Assembly (NCBI GenBank): GCA_945862295.1
Contig: CAMAXT010000002.1
Location: 30,786 to 94,785, forward strand
Direction of reading: 5' to 3'
DNA length: 64,000 bases
DNA from: Pseudobacteriovorax antillogorgiicola
Lineage (GTDB): Bacteria; Bdellovibrionota_B; Oligoflexia; Oligoflexales; CAIYRB01
The notes beneath the pieces are model-generated. The model saw nothing but the letters and a program-made list of their open reading frames with translations. It had not been told where the DNA came from and did no database searches. Of the stretch, positions 39,327 through 49,749 are shown piece after piece. Numbering within the stretch: position 1 is the stretch's first letter; the number at the start of each line of letters is the position of its first letter. The translations under genes were made by a program, and so were the position numbers.

Positions 39327-39702
39327 GAATTGCCTTTCATCATATATCCGGGAATTGTTGGATTTGGAGTTTCACCAGCGGAGGCTGGTAAGTTATTATG
39401 CTTGCAAGCTGAATCAATCCTCCCTCGCCGCCATTGATTAGGCGGTGGAAAACTGTCCCGCTAGTTCCTTCTCTCGTCTGAATTCTACTTTATCACCCTC
39501 ATTTTGTAGTGTTTACCAATATTCAAACATAGCTTCGCCCAGCTGTGCTCAATCCTCACAGTCCACGTATCGATACTCGCTACCCAAGGTTATTAGTTTA
39601 CCAGCATGTCCTGCTGGTGTTATGGATGGCGGGTCGGGCTCTATCTTTAGAGCTATTAGCATCAATGCAATATGGGGCTTGGTATCGACACGTTCCTATT
39701 GA

Positions 39703-39939
39703 TCTGGGTTTAAACGTTTCAAACAAGTCGGGCAGCGCGTTACATCTATTTTAAACGCTGGCGTCGCCTGCGAAAGTACTGAAGATCCCCTGGCGGACTT
39801 TTGCGCTGCCGCATTTAGAAAAGAAGACCAGCGGAAACGCCTAATTCTCGAAGACTCGGAAGAACAATTCACCCAATATTTAATCACCGTTCCGACTCCG
39901 ATAGCTTCGACTATTCGTTTAGCGAGGAATGGCCAATAG
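39703..39939 (+). pseudogene. orphan C-terminal coding remnant without a start codon
   Basis: Open frame SGFKRFKQVGQRVTSILNAGVACESTEDPLADFCAAAFRKEDQRKRLILEDSEEQFTQYL... preceded directly by TGA. Confidence 0.35.
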
Positions 39940-39970
39940 CAAGTTCGTTTTACTTTCAAAAAATATCTAC

Positions 39971-40237
39971 TTACTTTGCGATTAATGGAAATCGTTCAGG
40001 AGCTTCAAGAATTTCAACAGAAAGGTCGATGTCTAGATCTGGCCAGTATAATTTGCCGGTCGGGCTTAGGTTGACATTTAAAATCTGATTTATATTTGTG
40101 TTTTTAAACCAAGGGAATTTTTCATATGACATGAAATATTCTTTGCCGCGAACGAGAAGCCAAATTCCGAACCCTGATATGTTTTGTATTTCAATTTCCG
40201 AAATATTCTTGCCATCGACGCTTGAATTCATCTGCAT
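39971..40237 (-). CDS. DUF2442-like protein
   Basis: GFGIWLLVRGKEYFMSYEKFPWFKN...LYWPDLDIDLSVEILEAPERFPL. Confidence 0.8.
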   Translation of the reverse strand: MQMNSSVDGKNISEIEIQNISGFGIWLLVRGKEYFMSYEKFPWFKNTNINQILNVNLSPTGKLYWPDLDIDLSVEILEAPERFPLIAK

Positions 40238-40463
40238 GGTCCTCCACAGTTTTCTGAATCTCAATAAGATCTTTTCTTTTGAATCCCGCGTAATCTGCAA
40301 GTGCCACAGTGGGTTCCAACCAAAACTTGGCTTCGCCATCTGGCGAGGACACATGCACGTGCATCCGAGGCTCCTCTCGCGAAAAGAAGAAGAAACGCCT
40401 ATTTCCTTCTCTGTATATTGTTGGACTCAAATCAAAAATCCTCCAGAGGTCATCATAGCACAA
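40191..40463 (-). CDS. DUF4160-like protein
   Basis: SPTIYREGNRRFFFFSREEPRMHVHVSSPDGEAKFWLEP; overlaps the DUF2442 gene. Confidence 0.8.
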   Translation of the reverse strand: MCYDDLWRIFDLSPTIYREGNRRFFFFSREEPRMHVHVSSPDGEAKFWLEPTVALADYAGFKRKDLIEIQKTVEDHADEFKRRWQEYFGN

Positions 40464-40598
40464 TGTTGAACCAGGAAAAAAGCATGATCTAGGTTTGAGA
40501 ACCTAAGCTACGGGCCCAGCTTGCATTTAGTCAAGTGGACTAGCTTCCTGCAATACCTTTAAACTTGGCCTTAGGGGGATACACGTCGAAACCGGCAG

Positions 40599-40734
40599 TA
40601 ACTGTCGAACGCCTGAAATCAAAAGATGATTCCGACGATGCGGTTGAAGATACGTTTGATTGTGCTCGGAAAAAGTAGCGGCAAGACGTTTTCAAGATGA
40701 CTTAGTCACGCAGTATCGACTCCATCGAATTCAG
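40599..40734. repeat. direct repeat copy 2
   Basis: Offset of exactly 1408 bp from copy 1. Confidence 0.95.
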
Positions 40735-40735
40735 A

Positions 40736-41755
40736 TCAAAAACTTCGCATGACATCCAAGACTCGGTCGACCGCCACGCGGTCTATGCCGCAGTGGGTCA
40801 CTAAACGCATTTTTCCGTCGTGAGGTGACCCCACCTTTATATTTTCGTGTGCAAATGCAGACATCATCTTTTCTATCGAAATGCGCGCAGGTACTTTGAA
40901 CCAGACCATATTTATTTGAACACTTTCTAAATCTAGCTCATACCCAGGAATTTTCGAAATCTCTTTCGCTAGATAAAGTGCGTTCTCGTGGTCTTCGCCT
41001 AATCTGAGAGTCATTTCTTTCAAAGCAAGAATTCCCGGGGCAGCTAATACTCCTGCCTGGCGCCAGCCACCACCATGCATTTTACGGTTATAACGGGCTT
41101 TATCAACAAAAGCAGAAGTTCCCGTCAGAATAGATCCAACAGGAGCGGCCAAACCTTTTGAGAGGCAAAACATTACGGTATCAGCAAAGCGAGCAATGTT
41201 TCTTACGTCGCATTTCAGATGGGTAGCCGCATTGAATATTCTGGCACCATCGAGATGCACTGGGACATGATGCTTCTGAGCGACGGCGTGACTGCGCTTC
41301 ATAATATCCAATGGAATGACTCGTCCGTTACTATGTGCGTTCTCAAGACAGATTAAGCCTGTTCGTGGTGCGTGAATGTCCGTCCCAACTCGGATGCGAG
41401 CTTCTATCTCTTTTGGATCAAGAATGCCCTTATTGCCCGCAATCGCTCTGATTTGAACGCCACTTATAGCCGCAGCTGCACCGTTTTCATGCCAGACTAT
41501 GTGAGACTCTTCGCCAATAATTACTTCGTCGCTGCGTTGACAGTGCGTGAATATCGCAAGTTGATTTCCAAAAGTTCCAGTTGGAATGAATAAGGCTTTT
41601 TCCTTGCCAAGCATTTTAGCGGCAAGCAATTCTAGCTCATTAACGGTGGGATCATCTCCATAAACATCGTCACCTACTTGCGCGGTTGCCATCGCTTGTC
41701 TCATAGCAAAGGTTGGCTGAGTGACAGTGTCGCTGCGCATATCGATCAATTTCAT
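40736..41755 (-). CDS. ltaE: low-specificity L-threonine aldolase
   Basis: MRSDTVTQPT.AMRQAM, GDDVYGDDPTVNELE, HLDGARIFNA. Confidence 0.92.
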   Translation of the reverse strand: MKLIDMRSDTVTQPTFAMRQAMATAQVGDDVYGDDPTVNELELLAAKMLGKEKALFIPTGTFGNQLAIFTHCQRSDEVIIGEESHIVWHENGAAAAISGVQIRAIAGNKGILDPKEIEARIRVGTDIHAPRTGLICLENAHSNGRVIPLDIMKRSHAVAQKHHVPVHLDGARIFNAATHLKCDVRNIARFADTVMFCLSKGLAAPVGSILTGTSAFVDKARYNRKMHGGGWRQAGVLAAPGILALKEMTLRLGEDHENALYLAKEISKIPGYELDLESVQINMVWFKVPARISIEKMMSAFAHENIKVGSPHDGKMRLVTHCGIDRVAVDRVLDVMRSF

Positions 41756-41770
41756 TTGAGTCTCCCGAAG

Positions 41771-43120
41771 TTACAGCGGTCGGAACGGGTCGAAGAATTG
41801 GTTCATGCCGGCGGTAAATCCTCTGGTACCAGAGCCATCGGTACTAACTGCATAATCAATTCGAAGTATAAGTCTGTAAACCTGAGGTACCGCAAAGCGC
41901 ACTCCCAAACCCGCAGAAGACCTAACGCGGTCAGAAAGAGTGTCCCAATCATTGTCAGTGTTGCCAGCATCAGCAAACACCACCGGCTGAAGCCAAAGGT
42001 ATTTTCTTTTCATCGTGACTTTTCGCAATTCAAAGTTGAAAAAAGCAAACCTAGTACCGTGTGCAATGCCGTCTGGCAGGCCGCGCACCGAATCAAAACC
42101 ACCGAGAAAGTATTGGGTAGAAGGCGCGTTGAGTGTGGCCTGGCCTAAGAACAAGTGGCTGGCAGCGTTGATGCCGAACGGAGCCATGCGAAAATAGAAC
42201 CCGTCAAACTCTGCAAGGCTGTAATTCTTACCCGCAGATATATTCGGTCCAAGCCTCAGTTTTGTTCGCAGGCCGTCCATCTCAATCTGATTAATATCAA
42301 CGTCATCATAAACCAAGGTCGCTAAAAGACGGGTTTGCCTTTTATTTTTCGAAAGATCTAGATCCTTCGGTACTTTCTCCGTACCGGTGTACTCTGGGTC
42401 AGGCTTAAATGTCGGCGTTCTATCATTAAAAAACTCTAGATCGAGACCGTACCGCCATGCAAACGTAGCTTTCGAAGTAAAATCCCTGGTAAAAGGCGTA
42501 CTGGCGATAAATCTAGCGAGTGTCGCGTCTGTTTCTAAGATTCCTGTTTCAGTGCCTTGATCATCGAAGAACTGCCGCACTCTAATTTCTCGCCAGTATT
42601 CTGCACCAAAGAAATTTCTGCCACCACTGTTACGCGGATCGCGGCCAAATACTACGAAGCCTGGTGGAGCGTTGCCATACTTACGCATCTCACCGCCCGC
42701 CGTTAACAAACGACCAAGAACGTTGATGTCGTAGACACCAACCACTGTCAGTGGTGTACCTCCTCCGTAATCGCCACGCAAAACTGGAATAGTCGTCCAT
42801 TTTTCATCAACTTGAATCCAGAGCGAGAATTCTTCCAGTTTGTCAGTTTTGGGTTCTACAGCTAATTTCACATCGCTAAAGATACCGGTGGTCTGTAATC
42901 GCCGCTGCAGGCGAATGATTTCAGGTCGAGTGAGTTTTTCTGGAAGACTGATTCCAATGTATGACCTAAGCCAAGCCTCATTGGTTCGGTGCAGGCCGGT
43001 CAATTTTAACTCGACAATATTTAAACTAGGTTCGAAGGATGCTAAAGCGTCACTACTTACGTGCTGAGGCTCTGCTCGCGCAATAGTTGCTATCAGGCAA
43101 AAACCCACCAGGAAACCCAA
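41771..43120 (-). CDS. BamA/TamA-family outer membrane protein
   Basis: Signal peptide, POTRA-like segment, D15-type C-terminal barrel (DAGNTDND...GLGVRFAVP...FDPFRPL). Confidence 0.8.
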   Translation of the reverse strand: MGFLVGFCLIATIARAEPQHVSSDALASFEPSLNIVELKLTGLHRTNEAWLRSYIGISLPEKLTRPEIIRLQRRLQTTGIFSDVKLAVEPKTDKLEEFSLWIQVDEKWTTIPVLRGDYGGGTPLTVVGVYDINVLGRLLTAGGEMRKYGNAPPGFVVFGRDPRNSGGRNFFGAEYWREIRVRQFFDDQGTETGILETDATLARFIASTPFTRDFTSKATFAWRYGLDLEFFNDRTPTFKPDPEYTGTEKVPKDLDLSKNKRQTRLLATLVYDDVDINQIEMDGLRTKLRLGPNISAGKNYSLAEFDGFYFRMAPFGINAASHLFLGQATLNAPSTQYFLGGFDSVRGLPDGIAHGTRFAFFNFELRKVTMKRKYLWLQPVVFADAGNTDNDWDTLSDRVRSSAGLGVRFAVPQVYRLILRIDYAVSTDGSGTRGFTAGMNQFFDPFRPL

Positions 43121-43137
43121 AAGATGTTTAGAAAAGA

Positions 43138-44124
43138 TCAGAGAAATGGGTCGTCCTTCATCAGGTATTGACCTACATACTCGGCCACACCAGCTTCTAT
43201 AGTCGTCATCGGCTTTTTGTATCCACCTTCTTCTCTTAAACGAGAGAGATCTGCCTTGGTGTAATACTGGTATTGGTTAATTAGGCTTGGCGGCATTTCG
43301 ACAAATAGAAGTTCACCTTCAGGCTTACCCGCTGCTTTAAATGTCGCACGAGCAAGATCAGTAAAGGTTCGCGCTTCGCCAGAACCAACATTATAAATTC
43401 CCGATGAATGCTCACCGCCATGTTCAAGAAAATGCCACATGACATCGACACAGTCTTTTACATAAACAAAGTCGCGTTTTTGCTCACCATGTCTGTAGTC
43501 TTCTTTATAAGACTTAAAGAGTTTAATCACTCCAGACTCTCTCACTTGCGGCAACCATTGATAAACAACACTCGACTGACTGCCTTTATGAAATTCTTGC
43601 GGACCATAGACGTTAAAAAATTTCAGCCCAGCCCACACCGGTGGTCTTTTGGTCTGACGCATCACCCATTGATCGAATTTTTGCTTACTGAATCCGTACG
43701 GATTCAACGGTTTTAGATATTGGATCTTTTCTAGATCATCTTCAAATCCCATTTCACCTGCACCGTAGGTAGCAGCGGACGATGCGTAGATATAGGGGAT
43801 TTGATATTCGGAACAGAAGTTCCAAAGCCAGATAGAATAGTTAAGATTGTTGGAAACCAGATAGTCGACGTCGGTTTGTGTTGTCGTCGAACAAGCACCC
43901 ATGTGAATCACTGCATCGACATTTGCTCTAGGGCCGAGATTTTCAAGAAAATTAAATAACTCATTTTTATGGATGATCGTTGAGAATTTTAGTTTGTTGA
44001 GGTTGCGCCATTTCTGGCCGTTGTCCATGTGATCGACAACAAGAATATCTTCGTGGCCGTTTTGATTCAGTTTCCAAATCATCGCACTGCCGATGAATCC
44101 AGCGCCGCCCGTAACAATAATCAT
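43138..44124 (-). CDS. hldD: ADP-L-glycero-D-manno-heptose 6-epimerase
   Basis: MIIVTGGAGFIGSAMIWKLNQNGHEDILVVD, SSAATYGAGEMGF, FFNVYGP. Confidence 0.93.
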   Translation of the reverse strand: MIIVTGGAGFIGSAMIWKLNQNGHEDILVVDHMDNGQKWRNLNKLKFSTIIHKNELFNFLENLGPRANVDAVIHMGACSTTTQTDVDYLVSNNLNYSIWLWNFCSEYQIPYIYASSAATYGAGEMGFEDDLEKIQYLKPLNPYGFSKQKFDQWVMRQTKRPPVWAGLKFFNVYGPQEFHKGSQSSVVYQWLPQVRESGVIKLFKSYKEDYRHGEQKRDFVYVKDCVDVMWHFLEHGGEHSSGIYNVGSGEARTFTDLARATFKAAGKPEGELLFVEMPPSLINQYQYYTKADLSRLREEGGYKKPMTTIEAGVAEYVGQYLMKDDPFL

Positions 44125-44401
44125 ACGAATCTCCTAATAAGAGACGTTATTATCATAAATTTGAGAAAAAGATGCTTGTGGGAAATTTGCTGATGGCCAG
44201 AGGAAGAAAAGTATATATTTAGTGATATTGGATAGTTAAAAGAGAAGATTCCTGACAAAGAGGGAGCATGCAAATTCGTTCGGCTAAAACAGACAGCGAC
44301 AGTTGGAAAAATCTTTGCAGGAATCTTATTTCAAAATTATACGACCATAGGGATTAAGGTGTCAAAATGGTTAATTAGTATACAGCATCGAGATAACACC
44401 C

Positions 44402-47065
44402 GTGAAAAAAAAATTATTCATTATTGATTCAATGGCACTCATCTTCCGAAGCTTCTACGCATTCAACCGCACAAGCTTGTCGACGAAAGACGGTGTTCAG
44501 ACCGGCGCCGTTTATGGATCGGCACTCTTTGTAAATAAAGTCATCTCAGAAGAAAAACCTGACTATCTCATCTGCGTTACTGATGCTCCGGGCGACACCT
44601 TTAGACATGAGCTCTACAAGGATTACAAAGCCCACCGCGACGCCATGCCGGATGATTTGAAAGGACAGCTGCCATTCTTCTTCGAGCTACTTACCGCCTT
44701 TGGCTGTCCTCCGATGAGCTTACGTGGGTTTGAGGCCGACGATATCATTGGAACCATTGCTAAACGGTTTTCTGGTGCAGATCTTGAGACTTATATCGTA
44801 TCTGGTGACAAAGATTTCATGCAACTTGTAAGTGATGACATCAAGATGTTTGTTCCGAAAAAGAACGAAGAATCCGTCATTGTCGGGCTACCTGAGGTCG
44901 CTGATAAGTTTCACTGTCCGCCAGAACGCGTGATCGACTGTCTCGCTCTAATCGGAGATACTGCTGACAACGTGCCGGGAGTTCCTGGCATTGGTGAAGT
45001 TACGGCTGCAAAGTTGATCGAAGAGTATGGAAGTCTTGAAGGCATCTATGAAAATATTGAGCGCATCAAAGCTAAGAAGCAGAAAGAAACGCTCCTAGCC
45101 AATAAAGAGAGTGCGTTTCTTTCTCGCCGCCTCGTCACTATCGATACGCAGGTACCGCTTGAATTTCAGCTTGAAGACTTTCGCTGCAAAGACAATGCGA
45201 CTACAAGCGACACTCTTCTTAGTTTCTATAAGAAACTTGAATTCAAAAGTTTGGTTAAAAAGATTGAATCAGAGTCTGGTAAAAAATCAGCAAAGAGTGA
45301 TTCGGCCACAGATATACCGCTCGGCTTAGCCGAGGTTATCGAAAGTCAGCCAGCAAAAGACTACAATATTCGTGCTTATACAGACGAAGAACTGGACTCT
45401 ATGGTCCATGGATTAAATGCCAATACGGATATCTATGTTCTTACAGTAAACAGCGGTGGAGACTTTCTTGCTGACCGGCCGACAGAATTTTGGTTTTTAG
45501 TAGGCGAAGACATAATTTCGTTACCAGGTAACGATAGAGGTGTATATTACGCCCGGAAGTTGCTCACCGGAAATGATGCCACTAAGGTCATACACGACTT
45601 TAAATTTGCGACTCATATGCTTAGAAACGTCGGGATAGACGTCAGCCTGCCAGTGTTCGACCCAGAGATTGCTGACTATCTGATCGACCCAAATAATTAC
45701 GATCACACGCTCTCAAGCCTCTCAAGCCGTTACCTTCATCAGTCCTGGCCAGACACCATTTATAACCAGCTGCAGCTTCTGCCAAGAATACAGGAGGAAC
45801 TAAAGACGCTATTGGTGAACATGGAGCTTATTGAGCTCATGAATGAGATCGATATCCCGTTAGTGCGAGTTTTGGCCAACATGGAGTCCGAGGGTGTTTT
45901 TATCGACGCTTCGTTTCTTGCAACCTACTCAGATAAGCTCGACATTTTGCTCAAGGAAGCTGAAAACGCTATCTACCAAGCAGTCGGGGAATCTTTCAAC
46001 ATTAATAGCCCAAAGCAGCTGCAGGACATTCTGTTTGTTAAACTTAAGATTCACGAGCAGCTGAAGATAAAAAATTTAAAAAAGACCAAGAATGGTTACT
46101 CGACCGATGAATCCGTGCTTACAAAACTCGCAGGACACCCGGTTCCGAAACTGATCTTAGACTACCGTTCGATTGCGAAACTAAAAAGCACTTACGTCGA
46201 TACATTGCCACAGTATGCAAACCAAATTTCTGGACGCATACATACCTGCTTTCGGCAAACGGTGGCAGCAACGGGTCGCCTAAGCAGCGACAAGCCTAAT
46301 CTACAGAATATCCCCATGCGCTCAAATCTTGGACGGGAGATCAGAAAAGCGTTTAGACCGGAAAATCCGGACTGGATATTTATATCCGCAGATTATTCAC
46401 AGGTAGAAATTCGCCTGCTTGCTGAGATGGCGGGTGACAATGACCTCATTCAGGCATTTATCGATGGGTTGGACGTTCACACCATTACCGCTTCAAAGAT
46501 TTTTAATGTGCCCTTAGAAAAGGTTGACCCAGTACTGCGCTCGAGAGCTAAAGCTATCAACTTTGGCATTATCTACGGCATGGGACCAGTGCGACTGTCC
46601 CAGGAAACGGGCGTTACGACGACAGAAGCTAAAGCATTTATCCAACGATACTTTGAAGTTTATCCCGGCATCGAAAGGCTATCGACCGAACTGATTGCCT
46701 TCGCGCGAAAGAATGGCTACTGCAAGACTCTCCTCGGACGTCGAAGGCCCATACCAGAGCTTAAGGATTCCAACAAAGGCCTCCAAGCCAGGGGAGAAAA
46801 CATCGCGATCAACGCCCCGATTCAAGGCACCTCAGCGGACTTGATCAAACTCGCGATGATCGACATTCACAAAAGACTTAAAGAGCAGCGTCTGAAAACA
46901 AAAATGATTCTTCAGGTGCACGACGAATTGGTTTTCACAGCGCCAAAAGCTGAGAAAGACCGGGCGATCGCACTGATCAAAGATTGTATGGAGCACGCAC
47001 TTAAGACCAAGGTACCTCTAAAGGTAGGGGTGGGCTCTGGAGAAAACTGGTTCGAAGCACATTAA
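44402..47065 (+). CDS. polA: DNA polymerase I
   Basis: 5' nuclease domain, polymerase motifs A (ADYSQVEIRLLAEMAGD), B (RSRAKAINFGIIYGMG) and C (QVHDELVF). Confidence 0.97.
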   Translation: MKKKLFIIDSMALIFRSFYAFNRTSLSTKDGVQTGAVYGSALFVNKVISEEKPDYLICVTDAPGDTFRHELYKDYKAHRDAMPDDLKGQLPFFFELLTAFGCPPMSLRGFEADDIIGTIAKRFSGADLETYIVSGDKDFMQLVSDDIKMFVPKKNEESVIVGLPEVADKFHCPPERVIDCLALIGDTADNVPGVPGIGEVTAAKLIEEYGSLEGIYENIERIKAKKQKETLLANKESAFLSRRLVTIDTQVPLEFQLEDFRCKDNATTSDTLLSFYKKLEFKSLVKKIESESGKKSAKSDSATDIPLGLAEVIESQPAKDYNIRAYTDEELDSMVHGLNANTDIYVLTVNSGGDFLADRPTEFWFLVGEDIISLPGNDRGVYYARKLLTGNDATKVIHDFKFATHMLRNVGIDVSLPVFDPEIADYLIDPNNYDHTLSSLSSRYLHQSWPDTIYNQLQLLPRIQEELKTLLVNMELIELMNEIDIPLVRVLANMESEGVFIDASFLATYSDKLDILLKEAENAIYQAVGESFNINSPKQLQDILFVKLKIHEQLKIKNLKKTKNGYSTDESVLTKLAGHPVPKLILDYRSIAKLKSTYVDTLPQYANQISGRIHTCFRQTVAATGRLSSDKPNLQNIPMRSNLGREIRKAFRPENPDWIFISADYSQVEIRLLAEMAGDNDLIQAFIDGLDVHTITASKIFNVPLEKVDPVLRSRAKAINFGIIYGMGPVRLSQETGVTTTEAKAFIQRYFEVYPGIERLSTELIAFARKNGYCKTLLGRRRPIPELKDSNKGLQARGENIAINAPIQGTSADLIKLAMIDIHKRLKEQRLKTKMILQVHDELVFTAPKAEKDRAIALIKDCMEHALKTKVPLKVGVGSGENWFEAH

Positions 47066-47066
47066 A

Positions 47067-47098
47067 GAAAAAGCGCCGGATTAACTCCGGCGCTTTTT
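47067..47098 (+). terminator. intrinsic terminator after polA
   Basis: AAAAAGCGCCGGA TTAAC TCCGGCGCTTTTT. Confidence 0.85.
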
Positions 47099-47119
47099 AG
47101 TTTGAAAAGATTTTTTTGT

Positions 47120-49705
47120 TTACAAAGTCTTCATGTACTCAATGAGATTGCTAAGATCCGGTGACTTTTTGATCGCTATAGCTACATCGGCTTGCGACGC
47201 ATCTGGACCTAGATTCGCAACTTCACCGCAATACTTATTGCCGAAGTCGTGACCAGCATTAGCCCAACCTTTCTTACCAGTATCGAATTCTTTGAAGTTC
47301 GCTACGTCGTATTTGCCGTAAGCTTTTGGTTTTTCCCACCAAACGAAACCAACGAGATCTTTATCGTAGTTGATATTACCACGGATAAATTTCTTAGGAC
47401 GGATGTTGCTGCACAGCAGGTGCACTAGAGTAGGAACCGAGCCGTTGTGTAGGTATGGAGCATTGGCCCAAACACCGTATAAAACGTCAGCTTTGTAGCC
47501 CGCGACGCCGTCTTGGACGCGTTTCGGTGTGTCTTTAAAGTAGTCGGCCATTAAGACTTCATACTGCTCTTTAGACATCCGTGGGATTGCATTGATGTCA
47601 GAAACATTTGAACCCCATTTTCCTTGCAGACCTTTTGGCAAACACCAGTCTCTGTCAGTACCCGGTTTACCAGGTGATCCAGAAACATCGCTCGGGTTGT
47701 TTCGCAAGTAGTAATAGCAAGCTTCGAGAACAAGAGCTGCCATACCGTGCTGAGACACAGGCGTGTTAGTCAATGTTCTACTCGGATCTACACCAAGGCC
47801 ATCTGGCGCACTGGCAGAAGCAGGATAAATCTTCTCATTGCTAGGTGAGTGACAAGCTGCGCACGATGCATCGAACAAATCCTTACCAGCTTTAGCCTGA
47901 ACTACATTCACCGCGAATGGATAAGGAGGTGGTGGCAAGTAGTCGATCAATGGATTTAATGGTTCGTGCATGCGAACGTTTACTTTTCTTGGGTCGCCAG
48001 TCGCAGATGTACCCGACGCTAGTGTTCGTGCTGCTGCACCTTGATTACCATCCCAGTTTGCAAGCTTGCGATCTTTTGCAAAGAAGAGGTTTTTAATATC
48101 AATCGGTGCAGGTGCGCCGGGACCCCAAGAAGCTGCGTTCTTCGCAATCTGGCCGCCAGTAATTTTATACTGCTCTGGAAGAGTATTGCCGCCTAGATCA
48201 GCTGAGGTCATACCTTTGATTGTTTCAGGAGTGCCGAGACCATCAAAGCCATTATAGAACGGGCTATCTGGATTAATCTTGTAGATGAACTCCATAAGTC
48301 CAGGAGCCGTAGTCTTACCGTTAGCTTCAAAACTTTCACGGAAGGCATGAATTGCTAGGAGGCCTGCGGCGACTCCGAATGCATCCATCTGTCCAGGTCT
48401 ATTTGCTAGAAGATCTGGCGTATTGTTGCCATTAAAGTTTCGCGCTGCAAGAACGTTGTAAATGAAATGCGTCTTGATACCAGAGCCAATAACTTCTTTA
48501 ATCACACCAGCGAAATCATCGATAAGTTGCATTGCCTGGTGGTAGGCGCGACGCTCACTTGCTTCGTCTTTGCCGTAGTATTTCGATGGATTAACCATAA
48601 CGTTCATGATTACGGCTTTTGCTAATGCTACGATCGCAACTTTATTGGGTTCAATTTCGTTTTTACCTTGGAAGGTAGTCGCTTTAGGATCGAAGCCTTT
48701 GGAAACCAAAAGAGCAGCAGTGTCTCTTAGAAGCTGACTGTAATACTGAGCTTCGATCTCCGTGTTCGGCGCACCGTAGAGGTATCTGATTCCGCCATTG
48801 TCGGTGCGTACACGACCTACGTGGCAGGCAGCGCATGAAAAGAAGACGTTGTCGTGCTTAGTTGGTTTACCGAAAGTTTGTGGTTTATCGTCGGTAGTTT
48901 CGTTATACCCGGCTTTTTCCCAAATATACTTGTTGATCGCGAGTTTTGTTTTTACTTGCGCGAAACCAGAGACTTTTCCTGAAAGCTGTTTCAAAAGAGA
49001 CGCTTTGGATTCAGTTGGGAACCCTTGCGGAGTGGATTCATATGCAAAACCGTATGGAAGTTGAACCTTTTGGAGGCCGGGATCTTTTACGGCGCTAAAC
49101 TCAGAAGAATATTCTGAAGCCTTGTCGTAGTTGGCGGGATGCGGCAACGCACCGATGTGATCGAGATTCTTTTCACCCGTTACGAGCGATGCTTGACGCC
49201 AAAGTTTCGCAAATCCACGAAGGGATGCGACCTCTTCAGCTGTAAACGTTGGCTTTGGTGCGCCGAAGTATGACGAGATACCAGTAAAGAAGTTGCTGCC
49301 TGCTGCAGTCGACTTTGCTGAATCAGCGAGGCTGGTGTAGTAAGCATCACGGTCTTCTAGCATGGTGATCGTCTTCCAAAGAACAAATGGCAAACCACCA
49401 AAACCTACAGGGCTCTCTTCAAACCACTTCCAGGCGCTTGCCGGGGTGTGGTTATTGCTAAAGCCGTATTTACTAGCAGCAGCAGAGTCGTTGATGCTCA
49501 AATACTGATAAATCGCTTTATCGCGTTTTTTGATCTCAGCATTCCAATCAGTTATTGGTTGCCGATCAACCCATGAGACGAGCCCATCGGCTGATCCAGC
49601 ATCAGATGTCTTCGAATCATCAGTTCGTGGTTTGCAACCAAAAGTGATCAAAACGAGCCCTGTTGCGAAAACCGCACTAAGCTTCACTGCCGACATTCGT
49701 CCCAT
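47120..49705 (-). CDS. diheme c-type cytochrome lipoprotein (cytochrome c peroxidase/RoxA-like architecture)
   Basis: Lipobox LITFGCKPR; CAACHVGR and CAACHSPS; WANAPYLHNGSVPTLVHLL. Confidence 0.8.
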   Translation of the reverse strand: MGRMSAVKLSAVFATGLVLITFGCKPRTDDSKTSDAGSADGLVSWVDRQPITDWNAEIKKRDKAIYQYLSINDSAAASKYGFSNNHTPASAWKWFEESPVGFGGLPFVLWKTITMLEDRDAYYTSLADSAKSTAAGSNFFTGISSYFGAPKPTFTAEEVASLRGFAKLWRQASLVTGEKNLDHIGALPHPANYDKASEYSSEFSAVKDPGLQKVQLPYGFAYESTPQGFPTESKASLLKQLSGKVSGFAQVKTKLAINKYIWEKAGYNETTDDKPQTFGKPTKHDNVFFSCAACHVGRVRTDNGGIRYLYGAPNTEIEAQYYSQLLRDTAALLVSKGFDPKATTFQGKNEIEPNKVAIVALAKAVIMNVMVNPSKYYGKDEASERRAYHQAMQLIDDFAGVIKEVIGSGIKTHFIYNVLAARNFNGNNTPDLLANRPGQMDAFGVAAGLLAIHAFRESFEANGKTTAPGLMEFIYKINPDSPFYNGFDGLGTPETIKGMTSADLGGNTLPEQYKITGGQIAKNAASWGPGAPAPIDIKNLFFAKDRKLANWDGNQGAAARTLASGTSATGDPRKVNVRMHEPLNPLIDYLPPPPYPFAVNVVQAKAGKDLFDASCAACHSPSNEKIYPASASAPDGLGVDPSRTLTNTPVSQHGMAALVLEACYYYLRNNPSDVSGSPGKPGTDRDWCLPKGLQGKWGSNVSDINAIPRMSKEQYEVLMADYFKDTPKRVQDGVAGYKADVLYGVWANAPYLHNGSVPTLVHLLCSNIRPKKFIRGNINYDKDLVGFVWWEKPKAYGKYDVANFKEFDTGKKGWANAGHDFGNKYCGEVANLGPDASQADVAIAIKKSPDLSNLIEYMKTL

Positions 49706-49749
49706 GGTAGTCCTCTTTAACGTTAAAAATATTTCATAAAAATTACTAG

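Noticed and set aside
39696-39959. Minus-strand ORF with FKIDVTRCPTC resembling the C-terminus of an IS91-type transposase
   Set aside because: The match is short, no other transposase motif is near, and the plus-strand frame 39703-39939 looks more protein-like.
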